Positions 53,800-63,581 of a stretch of 64,000 nucleotides of DNA are shown in pieces; within the stretch, counting starts at the first letter, position 1, and every line of letters starts with the position of its first letter. Made by a program: the position numbers and the translations under genes. Location of the stretch: assembly GCF_900215505.1 (NCBI RefSeq), contig NZ_LT907844.1, positions 3,860,001-3,924,000 of the forward strand. Reading direction: 5' to 3'. The DNA comes from Cohaesibacter sp. ES.047 (lineage in GTDB: Bacteria > Pseudomonadota > Alphaproteobacteria > Rhizobiales > Cohaesibacteraceae). The notes below the pieces were generated by a model. The model was not told the DNA's origin. It worked only from the letters and a program-made list of their open reading frames with translations, and made no database searches.

Positions 53800-53909
53800 C
53801 GCTGGTTCTTTTCAGAACTTTGGGCCTCATGGTTTTAGCCTCGGTCGACCTCGCCAAGCCTTGAGAGGCGACTAGTCATCTCGACCCATTCAAGACCGAC
53901 CGCAGTGCG

Positions 53910-53945
53910 AAAAACCCCGACGAGCATGTCGCCGGGGTTCTTTCA
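53910..53945 (+). terminator. intrinsic terminator between DUF1203 gene and chemoreceptor
   Basis: AAAACCCCGaCG / CGcCGGGGTT stem followed by CTTTC. It may serve both convergent genes. Confidence 0.75.
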
Positions 53946-53978
53946 TTAACGGGAGAGACTTTGCTTGAAAGGCCTTTG

Positions 53979-55661
53979 CTATGCAGCGCTGACCTCGTCA
54001 AGAAATTCACCGATAAGGCCTTTCAATTCATCGGTGCTGACTTTCATTTCCGTCACTGCGGTCAACACGACATCGGCTGAACCGGTGGTGTCTCGTGCCT
54101 TGCCGCTTACCGCATGCATATTGGCCGTTGCTGATTGCGTACCCTGAGCGGCTTCCTGAACATTGGACGCAATCTCACCGGTTGCCGCGCCCTGTTGCTC
54201 GACAGCGGTGGAAATGGCAGTCGTGTACATATCGACTTCGCGCATGATCTCCGAAACCCCGGTGATCGACGTCAGCGTCTCATTGGTTGAGGACTGAATG
54301 GCGCTAACCTGAGCGCTGATTTCCTCGGTTGCCTTGGAGGTCTGGGTAGCAAGCTCCTTGACCTCTGCGGCAACAACGGCAAAGCCCCGACCAGCCTCGC
54401 CAGCACGAGCAGCTTCAATCGTCGCATTCAGCGCCAACAGGTTCGTCTGTTCCGCAATCGCCTGAATGAGACTGACGACCTCACCGATCTTGTGAGAGGC
54501 CACTTCGAGGCTCGCTACTTTGTGATTGGATTCTTCCGCACCGGCATTGGCCTTTGCGACCATGTCCTTGCTTCTTGTCGCCTGTCCCATGATTTCGGAG
54601 ATGGACACGGTCAATTCTTCCGTTGCAGACGCAACATTCTCGACATTGCTGGTCGCTTCCTCCGCGGCGCTGGCGGCAGCCATCGTCTCATGCTCCGTCT
54701 CAGCCGCAATGCTTTTCACCCTGCCAGCAGCCTCATCCATTTTTTCGGTGTTGTGACTGACCAGTTCCAATGCACGATCAGCATTCCCCCGGAACGAGTG
54801 GATGAGGGTTTCGAGACGCGCCATGCGCTGCTTCTGCCTTTCGGAGTTCTGGCCGGTTTCAGATTCGAGCCGCTTGCGTTCGACTGCATTTTGACAGAAG
54901 GTCTCGACCGCACGGCTCATATCACCGATCTCATCCGCCCGATCGGTTCCGTTCACCTGAACATCGTGATCGCCGCCAGCAATCGCCAACATGGAGCTAT
55001 TCAGCCCCCTGATCGGCGTTGCAATTGCACGTGCCAGCAAGAACCCCATTACGGCGCAAATGGTTATCAAAATGGCTGCGATGCTGCCACTTTCGATCGC
55101 CGAGGAAACGAAAGCATCGTCAACATCCGTCAACAAGACGCCAGATCCGAAAACCCAACCCCAAGGATTAAACGCCTTTACATAGCTAAGCTTTTTGTAT
55201 TTTTCGCCATCAGAATTTTTCAGAGTATAATCCACATAACCGCCGCCATCTTGCTGTGCGGTATTGATAATTTCCTTGACATGATACTTGCCGTTGGCAT
55301 CGCGGTCGTCAGCTCTGTTCACGCCTTCCAGGTGTGGCTTGCTAGGAAGTACCACAGTGGTCGCATCGAAGTCGTAGACGAACACATAGTCATTTTTTGC
55401 ATAGCGTATGCCACGCAATGCATCTTTTGCCCTTTCCATGGCTTCAGCTTCGCTAAGCTTGCCGCTTTGCGCCATCTGGTAGTGCTGGTTGGCAATATTG
55501 TAGGCCGCTTCCACCACGGACTTGACTTCTTGCTTCTTGAAGTCGTGCAGGTTTATGTCAAGCATCCACATCTGGAATGCGAGCATGCTCACAAAAGCAA
55601 TGCTGAAAAAGAACACAAGCCCATAAAGCTTTGCGGATACTGTCTTGAGGAACCAGTTCAT
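53979..55661 (-). CDS. methyl-accepting chemotaxis protein with single Cache domain
   Basis: This 560-residue chemoreceptor has transmembrane helix 1 (about 10-32) and a periplasmic sCache_2-type sensor (35-190, with [23 protein letters not shown] and [17 protein letters not shown]). Helix 2 (193-214) is followed by HAMP (215-270) and a long cytoplasmic signalling coiled coil. The conserved hairpin reads [20 protein letters not shown], the contact site for CheA and CheW. Single-Cache receptors of this type often bind small carboxylates, but the ligand is not deducible. No che genes are adjacent and no C-terminal CheR-binding pentapeptide is present. Confidence 0.93.
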   Translation of the reverse strand: MNWFLKTVSAKLYGLVFFFSIAFVSMLAFQMWMLDINLHDFKKQEVKSVVEAAYNIANQHYQMAQSGKLSEAEAMERAKDALRGIRYAKNDYVFVYDFDATTVVLPSKPHLEGVNRADDRDANGKYHVKEIINTAQQDGGGYVDYTLKNSDGEKYKKLSYVKAFNPWGWVFGSGVLLTDVDDAFVSSAIESGSIAAILITICAVMGFLLARAIATPIRGLNSSMLAIAGGDHDVQVNGTDRADEIGDMSRAVETFCQNAVERKRLESETGQNSERQKQRMARLETLIHSFRGNADRALELVSHNTEKMDEAAGRVKSIAAETEHETMAAASAAEEATSNVENVASATEELTVSISEIMGQATRSKDMVAKANAGAEESNHKVASLEVASHKIGEVVSLIQAIAEQTNLLALNATIEAARAGEAGRGFAVVAAEVKELATQTSKATEEISAQVSAIQSSTNETLTSITGVSEIMREVDMYTTAISTAVEQQGAATGEIASNVQEAAQGTQSATANMHAVSGKARDTTGSADVVLTAVTEMKVSTDELKGLIGEFLDEVSAA

Positions 55662-56099
55662 GTCATCTTCTCCGACCAGAAACCGATCATTTAGATCGAA
55701 ATAACTAAACTTCCTGGCGGAACCACAAAGCCTAGAAATGGTGTTTTGGCTATAACCTTCTAGATCTGATCTATGCTAAAGTCGTATGAAAAAACCATTA
55801 ATCGGCAACAGCAATTCCCACGTGACTGCAAGTAAATTTGTCGTTGAAGTACATGTACTTAGGCATTTTTCTAGGAACGCTTGTCTTTGGAAACCATCCA
55901 GCAACAATCGAAACAATCACGCCGCCCTGCCAGTACGACTGGTTAACGCATCGATTCTATCAAGTCCCGTCATTTCAAGGAAATATGCGAACCGGCAACA
56001 TCGCAAGATGTACAGTAGCTAATCTTGCGGCTGCAAGAGTTCGCAATCCTGTCAAAGGGGCCGCAAAGTGAGAGTGCAGACACAATCAAGGCATTAAGC
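55662..56099. other. 438-bp intergenic region
   Basis: No convincing gene. It contains the chemoreceptor promoter (leftward) and the 3' flank of the small membrane protein gene. Confidence 0.4.
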
Positions 56100-56315
56100 T
56101 CAAGGCATTCTCGACGCAAAAAACACACAGACGATGCTGATAAGCCAAGGCACGGCTGCGAAAGCCAAGAAACCCAAATCAAAATAGTCAGCCGAACTGA
56201 ACGTCTGTGTGGCATTGACACTACCAAACGCATTCGCGAGGCCGACTAGATACATCCATGCAAAAAATGGAATGACAAACGCAATAGCTGCGACGATGTA
56301 GAGAAGAATTTTCAT
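56100..56315 (-). CDS. small two-helix membrane protein
   Basis: 71 residues from the ATG at 56315. Two hydrophobic helices are clear, YIVAAIAFVIPFFAWMYLVG (6-25) and FLAFAAVPWLISIVCVFFA (49-67), separated by a polar loop. No family is recognised, and the ribosome site is weak. It lies 49 bp downstream of the DUF815 ATPase on the same strand, so cotranscription is likely. Composition strongly favours a real protein over chance. Confidence 0.55.
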   Translation of the reverse strand: MKILLYIVAAIAFVIPFFAWMYLVGLANAFGSVNATQTFSSADYFDLGFLAFAAVPWLISIVCVFFASRMP

Positions 56316-56364
56316 GAACGGATGATAGCCATGTGCAGCGCTGCGAACAAGCCCTCGGCGAACC

Positions 56365-57243
56365 TCACCCCAACTTGACACCCTTCGCTCCGGCCAGTTC
56401 CTGAATGAACTGCCACGCGACGCGGCCAGATCGGGAACCACGCGTCGTGGCCCATTCAAGGGCTGATGCCCGAAGCTCGTCCGCGTCAACCTCGATGCCG
56501 TATTCCGACACATAACCATTGACCATATCGAGATAGTCGCTCTGGCTGCAATTGTGAAACCCGATCCAGAGACCGAACCGATCTGAAAGGGAGACCTTTT
56601 CCTGCACGCTTTCACTGGGCATGATTGAAGTGGACCGCTCGTTCTCGATCATGTCCCTCGGCATCAAATGGCGACGGTTCGAAGTCGCATAGAAGAGCAC
56701 ATTGTCCGGGCGCCCCTCAATGCCGCCATCAAGCACGGCCTTCAGGGACTTGTAGGCGGTGTCACCGGTATCAAACGACAGATCGTCACAAAAGAGGATG
56801 CATTGCTCGTCCCGGCCGCGCAGAATGTTCATCAAGATTGGCAAGGTTTCGATATCCTCACGCGCAATCTCGATCAGCTTGAGCGGAGCAAGTTCCCCGG
56901 ACCGCTCCTCATTGACCTGCGCATGACAGGCCTTGACCAATGAGCTCTTGCCCATGCCGCGCGCACCCCATAACAGCGCGTTGTTTGCTGGAAGCCCCAG
57001 ACTGAACCGCCGCGTGTTTTCCAAAATCATGTCCCGGTTGCGATCAACCGCCTTGAGCATGGAGAGTGCTACGCGATTGACTCTGGAGACGGGCTGTAAG
57101 TGTGGGGCAGGGGTGGCATGCCAGACAAACGCATCTGCTGCTGAAAGATCAGTGGGCTCCTGCTTGGGCGGCACCGCCCGCTCGATTGCTGCATGAATAT
57201 TTTGTAATAAAGCGGCGATTTTTTCCAACTCAACGGCTGACAT
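56365..57243 (-). CDS. DUF815 family AAA+ ATPase
   Basis: This 292-residue ATPase has Walker A GARGMGKSS (93-101), Walker B CILFCDDLSF (148-157), a sensor-like LFYATSNRRHLMPRDM (near 181-196) and the following ENERS segment characteristic of DUF815. The role is unknown; by fold it is related to DnaA/ORC-like clamp-loader ATPases. It is transcribed away from yajC. The N-terminal 80 residues form a helical lead-in (ALLQNIHAAIERA). Confidence 0.9.
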   Translation of the reverse strand: MSAVELEKIAALLQNIHAAIERAVPPKQEPTDLSAADAFVWHATPAPHLQPVSRVNRVALSMLKAVDRNRDMILENTRRFSLGLPANNALLWGARGMGKSSLVKACHAQVNEERSGELAPLKLIEIAREDIETLPILMNILRGRDEQCILFCDDLSFDTGDTAYKSLKAVLDGGIEGRPDNVLFYATSNRRHLMPRDMIENERSTSIMPSESVQEKVSLSDRFGLWIGFHNCSQSDYLDMVNGYVSEYGIEVDADELRASALEWATTRGSRSGRVAWQFIQELAGAKGVKLG

Positions 57244-57522
57244 GGGCTATCCAACTCCAAATATTTCGACTCTGACAAACGAAGTCGGCGATAAAGGGTC
57301 AATAGTTGCCCTTTTTCCCTTTCATCTTGTCAAAAGGATCATTATGTCTAGGCCCTGATTAGCAGAGTTGGACCGCGCCTTGCAAACCGCCAAACGCGAT
57401 GTTTGCAAAGTCCGTTTGGAACGCTATAGTCCGCTCAAATCAAACGGTGGCCACCCCGGGTGGTCCGACATAATTCAGTAAGCGCCCGAGCGATAAGCGT
57501 GGGGTCGCAAAAGGAGTCTTCG

Positions 57523-57819
57523 ATGGACGCTACCAGTCCCGTGCTACAAATTCTGCCCTTTGTCCTGATCTTCGTGATCATGTATTTCCTGATCATTCGT
57601 CCGCAGCGCCAGCAGGTGAAAAAGCATGCAGAAATGGTTGCGAACGTGCGCCGCGGCGACACCATCGTGACCTCAGGCGGTCTTGTTGCCAAGATCACCA
57701 ATGCGACAGACGAAAATGAAATCACGGTAGAAATTGCAGACGGCGTCAAAGTCAAGATCGTTCGCCGGAACATCGCCGAAGTCCGCGCCAAAGGCGAGCC
57801 GGCTGGGGACGCGAAATAA
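57523..57819 (+). CDS. yajC: Sec translocon accessory subunit YajC
   Basis: This 98-residue protein has one N-terminal transmembrane helix (LPFVLIFVIMYFLIIRPQRQQ, about 11-31). The YajC signature RRGDTIVTSGGLVAKI follows and the tail is cytoplasmic. It associates with SecDF and YidC in the inner membrane. ATG 57523 has AAAGGAG eight bases upstream. secD and secF follow on the same strand, the standard operon. Confidence 0.96.
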   Translation: MDATSPVLQILPFVLIFVIMYFLIIRPQRQQVKKHAEMVANVRRGDTIVTSGGLVAKITNATDENEITVEIADGVKVKIVRRNIAEVRAKGEPAGDAK

Positions 57820-57920
57820 TCGCGCACCCCTCTTGATCTCGACAGGGATCAGCCCCTGATAATGACCCAACGCACCCGGATCACAAACCGGGTGCTCTGC
57901 CAATATGGTAGGATTGCCGC

Positions 57921-59555
57921 ATGCTACATTTCGCCAAATGGAAGGTGGGATTGGTGCTAGCCACAGTACTCTGTGGTATTCTTTTGTCTTTGCCCAATCT
58001 CTTTTCCGACAAAACCTTGAATGAATATTATCCCTCCTGGCTCCCCAACGGAAAGTTGGTTTTGGGCCTCGATTTGCAGGGTGGGGCTCATATCCTGCTT
58101 CAGGTCGAAGAGGAAGGCGTGATCCGTGAGCGCCTTGATATCCTGCGTGGGGATGTCCGCACGCTGCTGCGCGAGGACAAGATCGGCTATACCGGCCTTG
58201 CGATCCGCAAAAACGCGGTTCAGGTCCGTCTGAGGGACTTGGCGGATATTGATGCAGCAACCACCAAATTGAGAACGCTCGTCCAGCCGGTTGCCAGCAA
58301 CATGCTGACCGGTGGCGGAGCAAACGAAGCCGAACTCAATGTCAGCGACGATGGTATCTTCCGTCTTTCCTTGACCGAAGAGGGCATTTCCACTCGCGTC
58401 TCCAATGCTGTGTCTCAGTCCATCGAGGTTATCCGCCGACGCGTCGACGAACTGGGCACAACGGAACCATCCATTCAGCGTGAAGGCGAAAGCCGCATAC
58501 TGGTTCAGGTTCCCGGGCTGCAGGACGCGGATCGCCTGAAGAATATTCTGGAGTCGACTGCGAAGCTCACCTTCCGCATGGTCGATACAACCATGTCCGC
58601 CGAGTCGGCACTGCAATCCCGCCCACCGCTTGACTCCGAAGTTCTGTATGAAACGGCAGATCCGCAGAATCCGCTGCCCGAAAATCAGCGCACCCCGTAT
58701 CTGGTTCAGAAACGGGTCCTGATTTCCGGCGATGAGCTCGACGATGCGCAACCGTCCTTTGATCCGCAGACAAACGAACCGGTCGTCTCCTTCCGCTTCA
58801 ACACCTCTGGCGCGACCAAGTTCGCCCGCGTGACCGAGCGCAACGTTGGCCGTCCTTTCGCCATTGTCCTCGATAATGAAGTGATTTCGGCCCCTTCCAT
58901 TCGTGAACCCATTCGTGGTGGCTCCGGGGTCATTTCCGGCTCGTTCACGGTGGACAGCGCCAACGATCTGGCCGTGCTGATGCGGGCGGGGGCTCTACCT
59001 GCCGACCTGACGATTGTCGAAGAGCGGACCGTTGGCCCGGGCCTCGGCCAGGACTCAATCGAAGCTGGTGAGGTGGCTGGTCTGGTTGGCGCAGCCGCAG
59101 TCGTCGTCTTCATGTTCATCAGCTATGGCCTGTTTGGCTTTTTTGCCAACGTCTCGCTGGTCTTCAACGTCACCCTGCTCCTCGGAGTCCTGTCAGGGCT
59201 TGGAGCAACACTGACACTGCCCGGTATCGCCGGTATCGTGCTGACGGTCGGTATGGCAGTGGATGCCAACGTGCTGATCTATGAACGCATACGCGAAGAA
59301 AACAATTTCGGACGTTCAACCATTGCCGCCATCGACGCCGGTTACAGCCGCGCGCTTGGGACAATTCTGGACGCCAACATTACCACCTTCATTGCTGCCG
59401 TGATCCTCTTCTCCCTTGGCTCCGGCCCTGTGAGAGGCTTCGCGGTGACGCTGGCCGTTGGTATTTTGACGACCGTTTTCTCCGCCTTCACCCTGAACCG
59501 CCTGCTGGTCGCGACTTGGCTCAAGTATCGCCGTCCGTCCGGCTTGCCCATTTGA
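57921..59555 (+). CDS. secD: protein translocase subunit SecD
   Basis: This 544-residue RND-like membrane protein has an N-terminal helix (about 8-28), a large periplasmic P1 region beginning GLDLQGGAHILLQV (the D1 motif), and five further helices in the last 180 residues. These include GPGLGQDSIEAG and VDANVLIYERIREE (D4-type motif). It uses the proton gradient to help pull exported proteins through SecYEG. It precedes secF by 18 bp. Confidence 0.96.
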   Translation: MLHFAKWKVGLVLATVLCGILLSLPNLFSDKTLNEYYPSWLPNGKLVLGLDLQGGAHILLQVEEEGVIRERLDILRGDVRTLLREDKIGYTGLAIRKNAVQVRLRDLADIDAATTKLRTLVQPVASNMLTGGGANEAELNVSDDGIFRLSLTEEGISTRVSNAVSQSIEVIRRRVDELGTTEPSIQREGESRILVQVPGLQDADRLKNILESTAKLTFRMVDTTMSAESALQSRPPLDSEVLYETADPQNPLPENQRTPYLVQKRVLISGDELDDAQPSFDPQTNEPVVSFRFNTSGATKFARVTERNVGRPFAIVLDNEVISAPSIREPIRGGSGVISGSFTVDSANDLAVLMRAGALPADLTIVEERTVGPGLGQDSIEAGEVAGLVGAAAVVVFMFISYGLFGFFANVSLVFNVTLLLGVLSGLGATLTLPGIAGIVLTVGMAVDANVLIYERIREENNFGRSTIAAIDAGYSRALGTILDANITTFIAAVILFSLGSGPVRGFAVTLAVGILTTVFSAFTLNRLLVATWLKYRRPSGLPI

Positions 59556-59573
59556 CCGACCGGAGATAATCTC

Positions 59574-60536
59574 ATGAAACCTATTCGATTTATCCCGGAT
59601 GGCACCCACATCGGCTTCATGAAGCACCGTTATTGGAGCTTCCCGATGTCCTCATTGCTCATCGTTGCCTCGATGGTGCTCTATCTGATCTTCAACCTCA
59701 ACTTCGGTATCGACTTCAAGGGCGGAACGCTCATCGAAATCAAGACCGCGGAAGAGACTGCAGATGTTGCCAACATCCGAGCCAATCTAAACGCGCTAGA
59801 CCTTGGCGATGTCGAGGTACAGGAATTCGGGGCACCCGATGATGTCCTCATCCGGATTCAGACCCAGGAGCCAACCGACGAACTGAGCGCCGAAGAGGCA
59901 CAACAGCTCGTCGTCGATCAGGTCAAGGAAACCCTCGGCAGCAGCGTCGATTATCGCCGTGTCGAGGTGGTCGGGCCCCGTGTGTCTGGTGAGCTGGCAA
60001 GCGCCGGGACCATCTCGGTGCTATCCGCACTCTTTGCCGTACTGGTCTACATCTGGTTCCGGTTTGAATGGCAATTCGCCCTCGGTGCGGTGGTCGCAAC
60101 GGTGCATGACGTGCTCTTGACCATCGGTGTGTTCGCCTTGCTGCAGATCGAATTCAACCTGACAACCATCGCCGCAATCCTGACGATCGTGGGCTATTCG
60201 CTCAACGATACCGTGGTGGTCTATGACCGCATTCGCGAAAATCTTCGCAAATACAAGAAAAAGCCGCTCAAAGAGGTACTCGACCTTTCGATCAACCAGA
60301 CGCTATCCCGGACCTTGCTGACGTCCGTGACAACCCTGCTTGCGCTTGGTTCGCTCTATTTCCTCGGTGGTGAGGTCATTCGATCCTTCACCTTCGCGAT
60401 GATCTGGGGTGTTTTTGTCGGCACCTATTCCTCGATCTTCATCGCGGCGCCGCTGCTCATCTTCCTCAATCTGCGTGCTGAACAGGTGCACCAAGAGGAA
60501 GAAACAGACGGATCCGGCAACGTGACAGCATCTTAG
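59574..60536 (+). CDS. secF: protein translocase subunit SecF
   Basis: This 320-residue partner of SecD has six predicted helices, an N-terminal FGIDFKGGTLIEIKT motif after helix 1, and the conserved VGYSLNDTVVVYDRIREN in the fourth-helix region. The ATG at 59574 follows CCGGAG. The stop lies 4 bp before the next gene, so translation is probably coupled. Confidence 0.96.
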   Translation: MKPIRFIPDGTHIGFMKHRYWSFPMSSLLIVASMVLYLIFNLNFGIDFKGGTLIEIKTAEETADVANIRANLNALDLGDVEVQEFGAPDDVLIRIQTQEPTDELSAEEAQQLVVDQVKETLGSSVDYRRVEVVGPRVSGELASAGTISVLSALFAVLVYIWFRFEWQFALGAVVATVHDVLLTIGVFALLQIEFNLTTIAAILTIVGYSLNDTVVVYDRIRENLRKYKKKPLKEVLDLSINQTLSRTLLTSVTTLLALGSLYFLGGEVIRSFTFAMIWGVFVGTYSSIFIAAPLLIFLNLRAEQVHQEEETDGSGNVTAS

Positions 60537-60540
60537 TTGC

Positions 60541-61050
60541 ATGATTTTCAAATGGCTCAAGGGCAACAAAGACACGCCCGCGACCCCAAAATCCGAAATC
60601 GGGCAGGGCACAAACCTGCCCGATTTCGCAGACCAGTCTGACGGACACGTTGAAAACGCCGTCGCGCTGGCAGCCGGCCTTGAGATGACCGAAGTCTTCT
60701 ACCCCGGCCATGACCCCATCGACTATTATGGCGATGGCGGGTTTCGATTTGGCACCATGTCCCATCAAGGCGCGCTGTTGTTCCTGCCAAGCGGCATCAG
60801 ACGCTGGGATGTGGAAGAAACACCGACGCTTCAGAGCCTCGCGGCTTTGATGAAGGAAAAGGACGAGATCGAAATCCTCCTCATTGGCACTGGTAAGACA
60901 CTGACTCCACCCGACCCCGCTCTTTGCAGCGCCATTCGCGCCGAAGGCATCAAGCTGGATATCATGGACACCGGCGCGGCTGTTCGCACTCTCAACATCC
61001 TGTTGTCAGAGGATCGTGCCGTCGCTGCTGCTCTCTTGCCAGTGGATTGA
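60541..61050 (+). CDS. Mth938/DUF498-domain protein (NDUFAF3-like)
   Basis: This 169-residue protein has an N-terminal polar stretch, then the Mth938-like core (GDGGFRFGTMSHQGALLFLPSG, IEILLIGTGKTL and DIMDTGAAVRTLNILLSEDR). The family is related to the mitochondrial complex I assembly factor NDUFAF3. It is followed 15 bp later by an NDUFAF6-like gene; the pairing of two complex-I-assembly relatives downstream of secDF is conserved in alphaproteobacteria and suggests a shared role. Confidence 0.85.
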   Translation: MIFKWLKGNKDTPATPKSEIGQGTNLPDFADQSDGHVENAVALAAGLEMTEVFYPGHDPIDYYGDGGFRFGTMSHQGALLFLPSGIRRWDVEETPTLQSLAALMKEKDEIEILLIGTGKTLTPPDPALCSAIRAEGIKLDIMDTGAAVRTLNILLSEDRAVAAALLPVD

Positions 61051-61065
61051 CGGGAGGGCGAGGTC

Positions 61066-61968
61066 ATGGCACGGATCGACCATAGGAATGCGACCGATCC
61101 ATCTTTTGCATTTTGTCAGACCGAGGTGAAGCGAACCGATCCGCTCGCCCATTTCATTGCGTTGGTCGCGCCGGATGTGCATCGCCCCGCCCTGATGGTG
61201 CTTTATGCCTTTCTTGCAGAGATTGCCCGTCTATCTCAACAGATTTCGGAACCCGCTATGGGTGAAATCCGCCTACAGTGGTGGAAGGATACGCTCGAAG
61301 CGACTGCAACGGGGGATACTCAGGTACGAGATGCGCAAGGATGTGGCGCAGCCAATATCGGCCCACTTGCCTCGGCAATCCGATCCGTGATCAGGCAATA
61401 TCAATTGCCACTGGCGACTTTTACGCACATTCTTGAAGCGCGACGGTTCGATCTTTACAACGACCCGATGCCGGATCTCGCTGCCTATGAAACCTATGCC
61501 GGGGAAACAGGGGCGCTGCCGCTCATGCTCGCAGCGCAAATTCTCAATGACGGCAAGCCGCTCACCTCCATTGCTGATTTGTCCGGACATGCTGGCATGG
61601 CAATCAGCCTGTCGAACCATCTCTACAATTGGCAGCGAGACGCAGGCCATCAAAGACTGTTCCTGCCAGTCGAGGTATTTTCGCGTTATGGGCTATCCAC
61701 CAATGATATTTGGGCAGGAAAACAAGAGACCGCACTATCTAGCGCAATCAGAGACTTGTGCCAATTGGCTGACGCGCATCACAGCAAGGCGATAGCCTAC
61801 CTCCGACCCGCAAAATCGGAAGGTCAGGCGCATCTGCTGCCTGCCTATCTCATGCTGGCGCCCGCTGCTCTCCTGCTCAAAAAACGAGAAAAAGCACCTC
61901 TCGCTGCGCTCAAAGTCCCCAATTGGCGGCTTTATGCGAGCGTCGTCCGCATGGCCGCTTTAGGCTAG
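61066..61968 (+). CDS. phytoene/squalene synthase-fold protein, NDUFAF6-like
   Basis: This 300-residue all-helical protein has the family segments [11 protein letters not shown] and [14 protein letters not shown] (about 63-90) and [21 protein letters not shown] (near 185-205). Neither Asp-rich motif (DxxxD) needed for prenyl-diphosphate condensation is present, so it is probably not a squalene or phytoene synthase. It resembles the human complex I assembly factor NDUFAF6 group. GGAGGGCGAGGTC precedes ATG 61066. The 3' end overlaps the convergent trmFO end by 9 bp. Confidence 0.82.
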   Translation: MARIDHRNATDPSFAFCQTEVKRTDPLAHFIALVAPDVHRPALMVLYAFLAEIARLSQQISEPAMGEIRLQWWKDTLEATATGDTQVRDAQGCGAANIGPLASAIRSVIRQYQLPLATFTHILEARRFDLYNDPMPDLAAYETYAGETGALPLMLAAQILNDGKPLTSIADLSGHAGMAISLSNHLYNWQRDAGHQRLFLPVEVFSRYGLSTNDIWAGKQETALSSAIRDLCQLADAHHSKAIAYLRPAKSEGQAHLLPAYLMLAPAALLLKKREKAPLAALKVPNWRLYASVVRMAALG

Positions 61969-63402
61969 TGCATCAGACATTGCGATCGTGTCAAGCCAGA
62001 CACGAACATCCTGCAAGGCTCGGTGGGTCTGGGCCTTCTTCTTGGAAAGCTGCTTCTCAACACCGCGCATCTTGGACCCATCCTCTCGCCGCCGCGAAAA
62101 CTCTGCAGGCGGGAAAAGGCCGAAATTGACGTTCATCGGCTGGAAGGACCGTCGACCACCATTTGAATCGATCAGATGCCCACCCGTGATGTGGCCAAGC
62201 AGCGCGCCAAAGGCGGTGGTTTCAGGCGGTGGCAACAAATCACACCCATGGATTTCAGCCGCGATGAACCGTCCCGCCAACAGGCCGATGGCGGCGGATT
62301 CCACATAACCCTCGCAACCCGTGATCTGGCCAGCAAAGCGCAGGGATGGGCGCGATTTAAGGCGCAGGGTCTCATCAAGCAGCTTGGGTGAATTGAGGAA
62401 CGTGTTGCGGTGAATGCCGCCCAGCCGGGCAAATTGCGCCTCTTCAAGGCCGGGAATCATGCGGAAGACCTCTGCTTGCGCGCCATATTTCATTTTGGTT
62501 TGAAAGCCGACAATGTTGAAAAGCGTGCCCAGCTTGTTATCCTGACGCAACTGCACAACAGCGTATGGATCTTCATCGGGCTTGTGCGGATTGGTCAAAC
62601 CAACCGGTTTCATCGGACCGAAGCGCGGCGTTTCATATCCCCGCTCCGCCATCACCTCAATGGGCAGACAGCCGTCGAAATAGGCCGCCTTTTCCCAATC
62701 CTTGAATTCGGTTTTCTCTGCTGCCAGCATCGCTTCGATGAACGCGCGATACTCATCTTCATTCATGGCGCAATTGATATAGTCCGCGCCCGTGCCGTTT
62801 GGTCCCTTCTTGTCGTAGCGCGACTGAAACCAGGCCTTGTCCATGTTGATTGAGTCAAAATGAATGATCGGCGCAATCGCATCATGAAAGGCAAGGGCTT
62901 CTTCGCCCGTTGCCGCAAGGATCGATTGCGACAAGGCTTCGGACGTCAGCGGTCCCGTTGCCACGAGACTGAGGCCATCATCCGGGTCGGGGAGTGAATC
63001 CACCTCGCCGCGCTCGATCGCAATCAGGGGATGGGCATGAAGTTTCTCGGTGACAGCTTCCGAAAAAGCCTCACGCGCAACGGCTAAGGCCCCCCCTGCG
63101 GGGATCGCATTGGCATCAGCCGCCGTCATGATCAGGGACTGCGCCTCCCGCATTTCCTGATGCAGAAGGCCCACGGCATTCGCTTCATGGTCATCCGAGC
63201 GGAACGAATTGGAACACACGAGTTCGGCGCAATGGTCCGTCACATGCGCATCCGTCGACTTTACCGGGCGCATTTCGTGAAGGACGACCGGAATGCCATG
63301 GTTTGCAAGCTGCCAGGCGGCTTCCGAACCGGCAAGGCCGGCTCCGATAATCGTAACGGGTCTGTTGGATTGCTTCACCTTGTCCGGTCCTTCCGATTGC
63401 AT
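61960..63402 (-). CDS. trmFO: methylenetetrahydrofolate-tRNA-(uracil-54-C5)-methyltransferase TrmFO
   Basis: This 480-residue flavoprotein makes m5U54 in the T loop of tRNA, using methylene-tetrahydrofolate and FADH2. The FAD-binding motif [18 protein letters not shown] starts at residue 16. Family segments [23 protein letters not shown] and [15 protein letters not shown] are present. The ATG at 63402 lacks a ribosome site; a GTG at 63378, with AAGGA nine bases upstream, would give a start eight residues shorter and may be the true one. Confidence 0.94.
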   Translation of the reverse strand: MQSEGPDKVKQSNRPVTIIGAGLAGSEAAWQLANHGIPVVLHEMRPVKSTDAHVTDHCAELVCSNSFRSDDHEANAVGLLHQEMREAQSLIMTAADANAIPAGGALAVAREAFSEAVTEKLHAHPLIAIERGEVDSLPDPDDGLSLVATGPLTSEALSQSILAATGEEALAFHDAIAPIIHFDSINMDKAWFQSRYDKKGPNGTGADYINCAMNEDEYRAFIEAMLAAEKTEFKDWEKAAYFDGCLPIEVMAERGYETPRFGPMKPVGLTNPHKPDEDPYAVVQLRQDNKLGTLFNIVGFQTKMKYGAQAEVFRMIPGLEEAQFARLGGIHRNTFLNSPKLLDETLRLKSRPSLRFAGQITGCEGYVESAAIGLLAGRFIAAEIHGCDLLPPPETTAFGALLGHITGGHLIDSNGGRRSFQPMNVNFGLFPPAEFSRRREDGSKMRGVEKQLSKKKAQTHRALQDVRVWLDTIAMSDALA

Positions 63403-63581
63403 GAGTGCATTGTCAAAACACGCGAGAAAAGCTGTTCTGACGAAATGGGACTACTACCACTCCTACATCAAAATTCAAGACCGCGATGCCCTTGAAACCC
63501 GCCGATTTGCAATTGGCAGGAACAATTCGAAGTGATATCTCAGTTAGAAATTCTAACCAGCCAAGGGATTCGCAAAAAATA

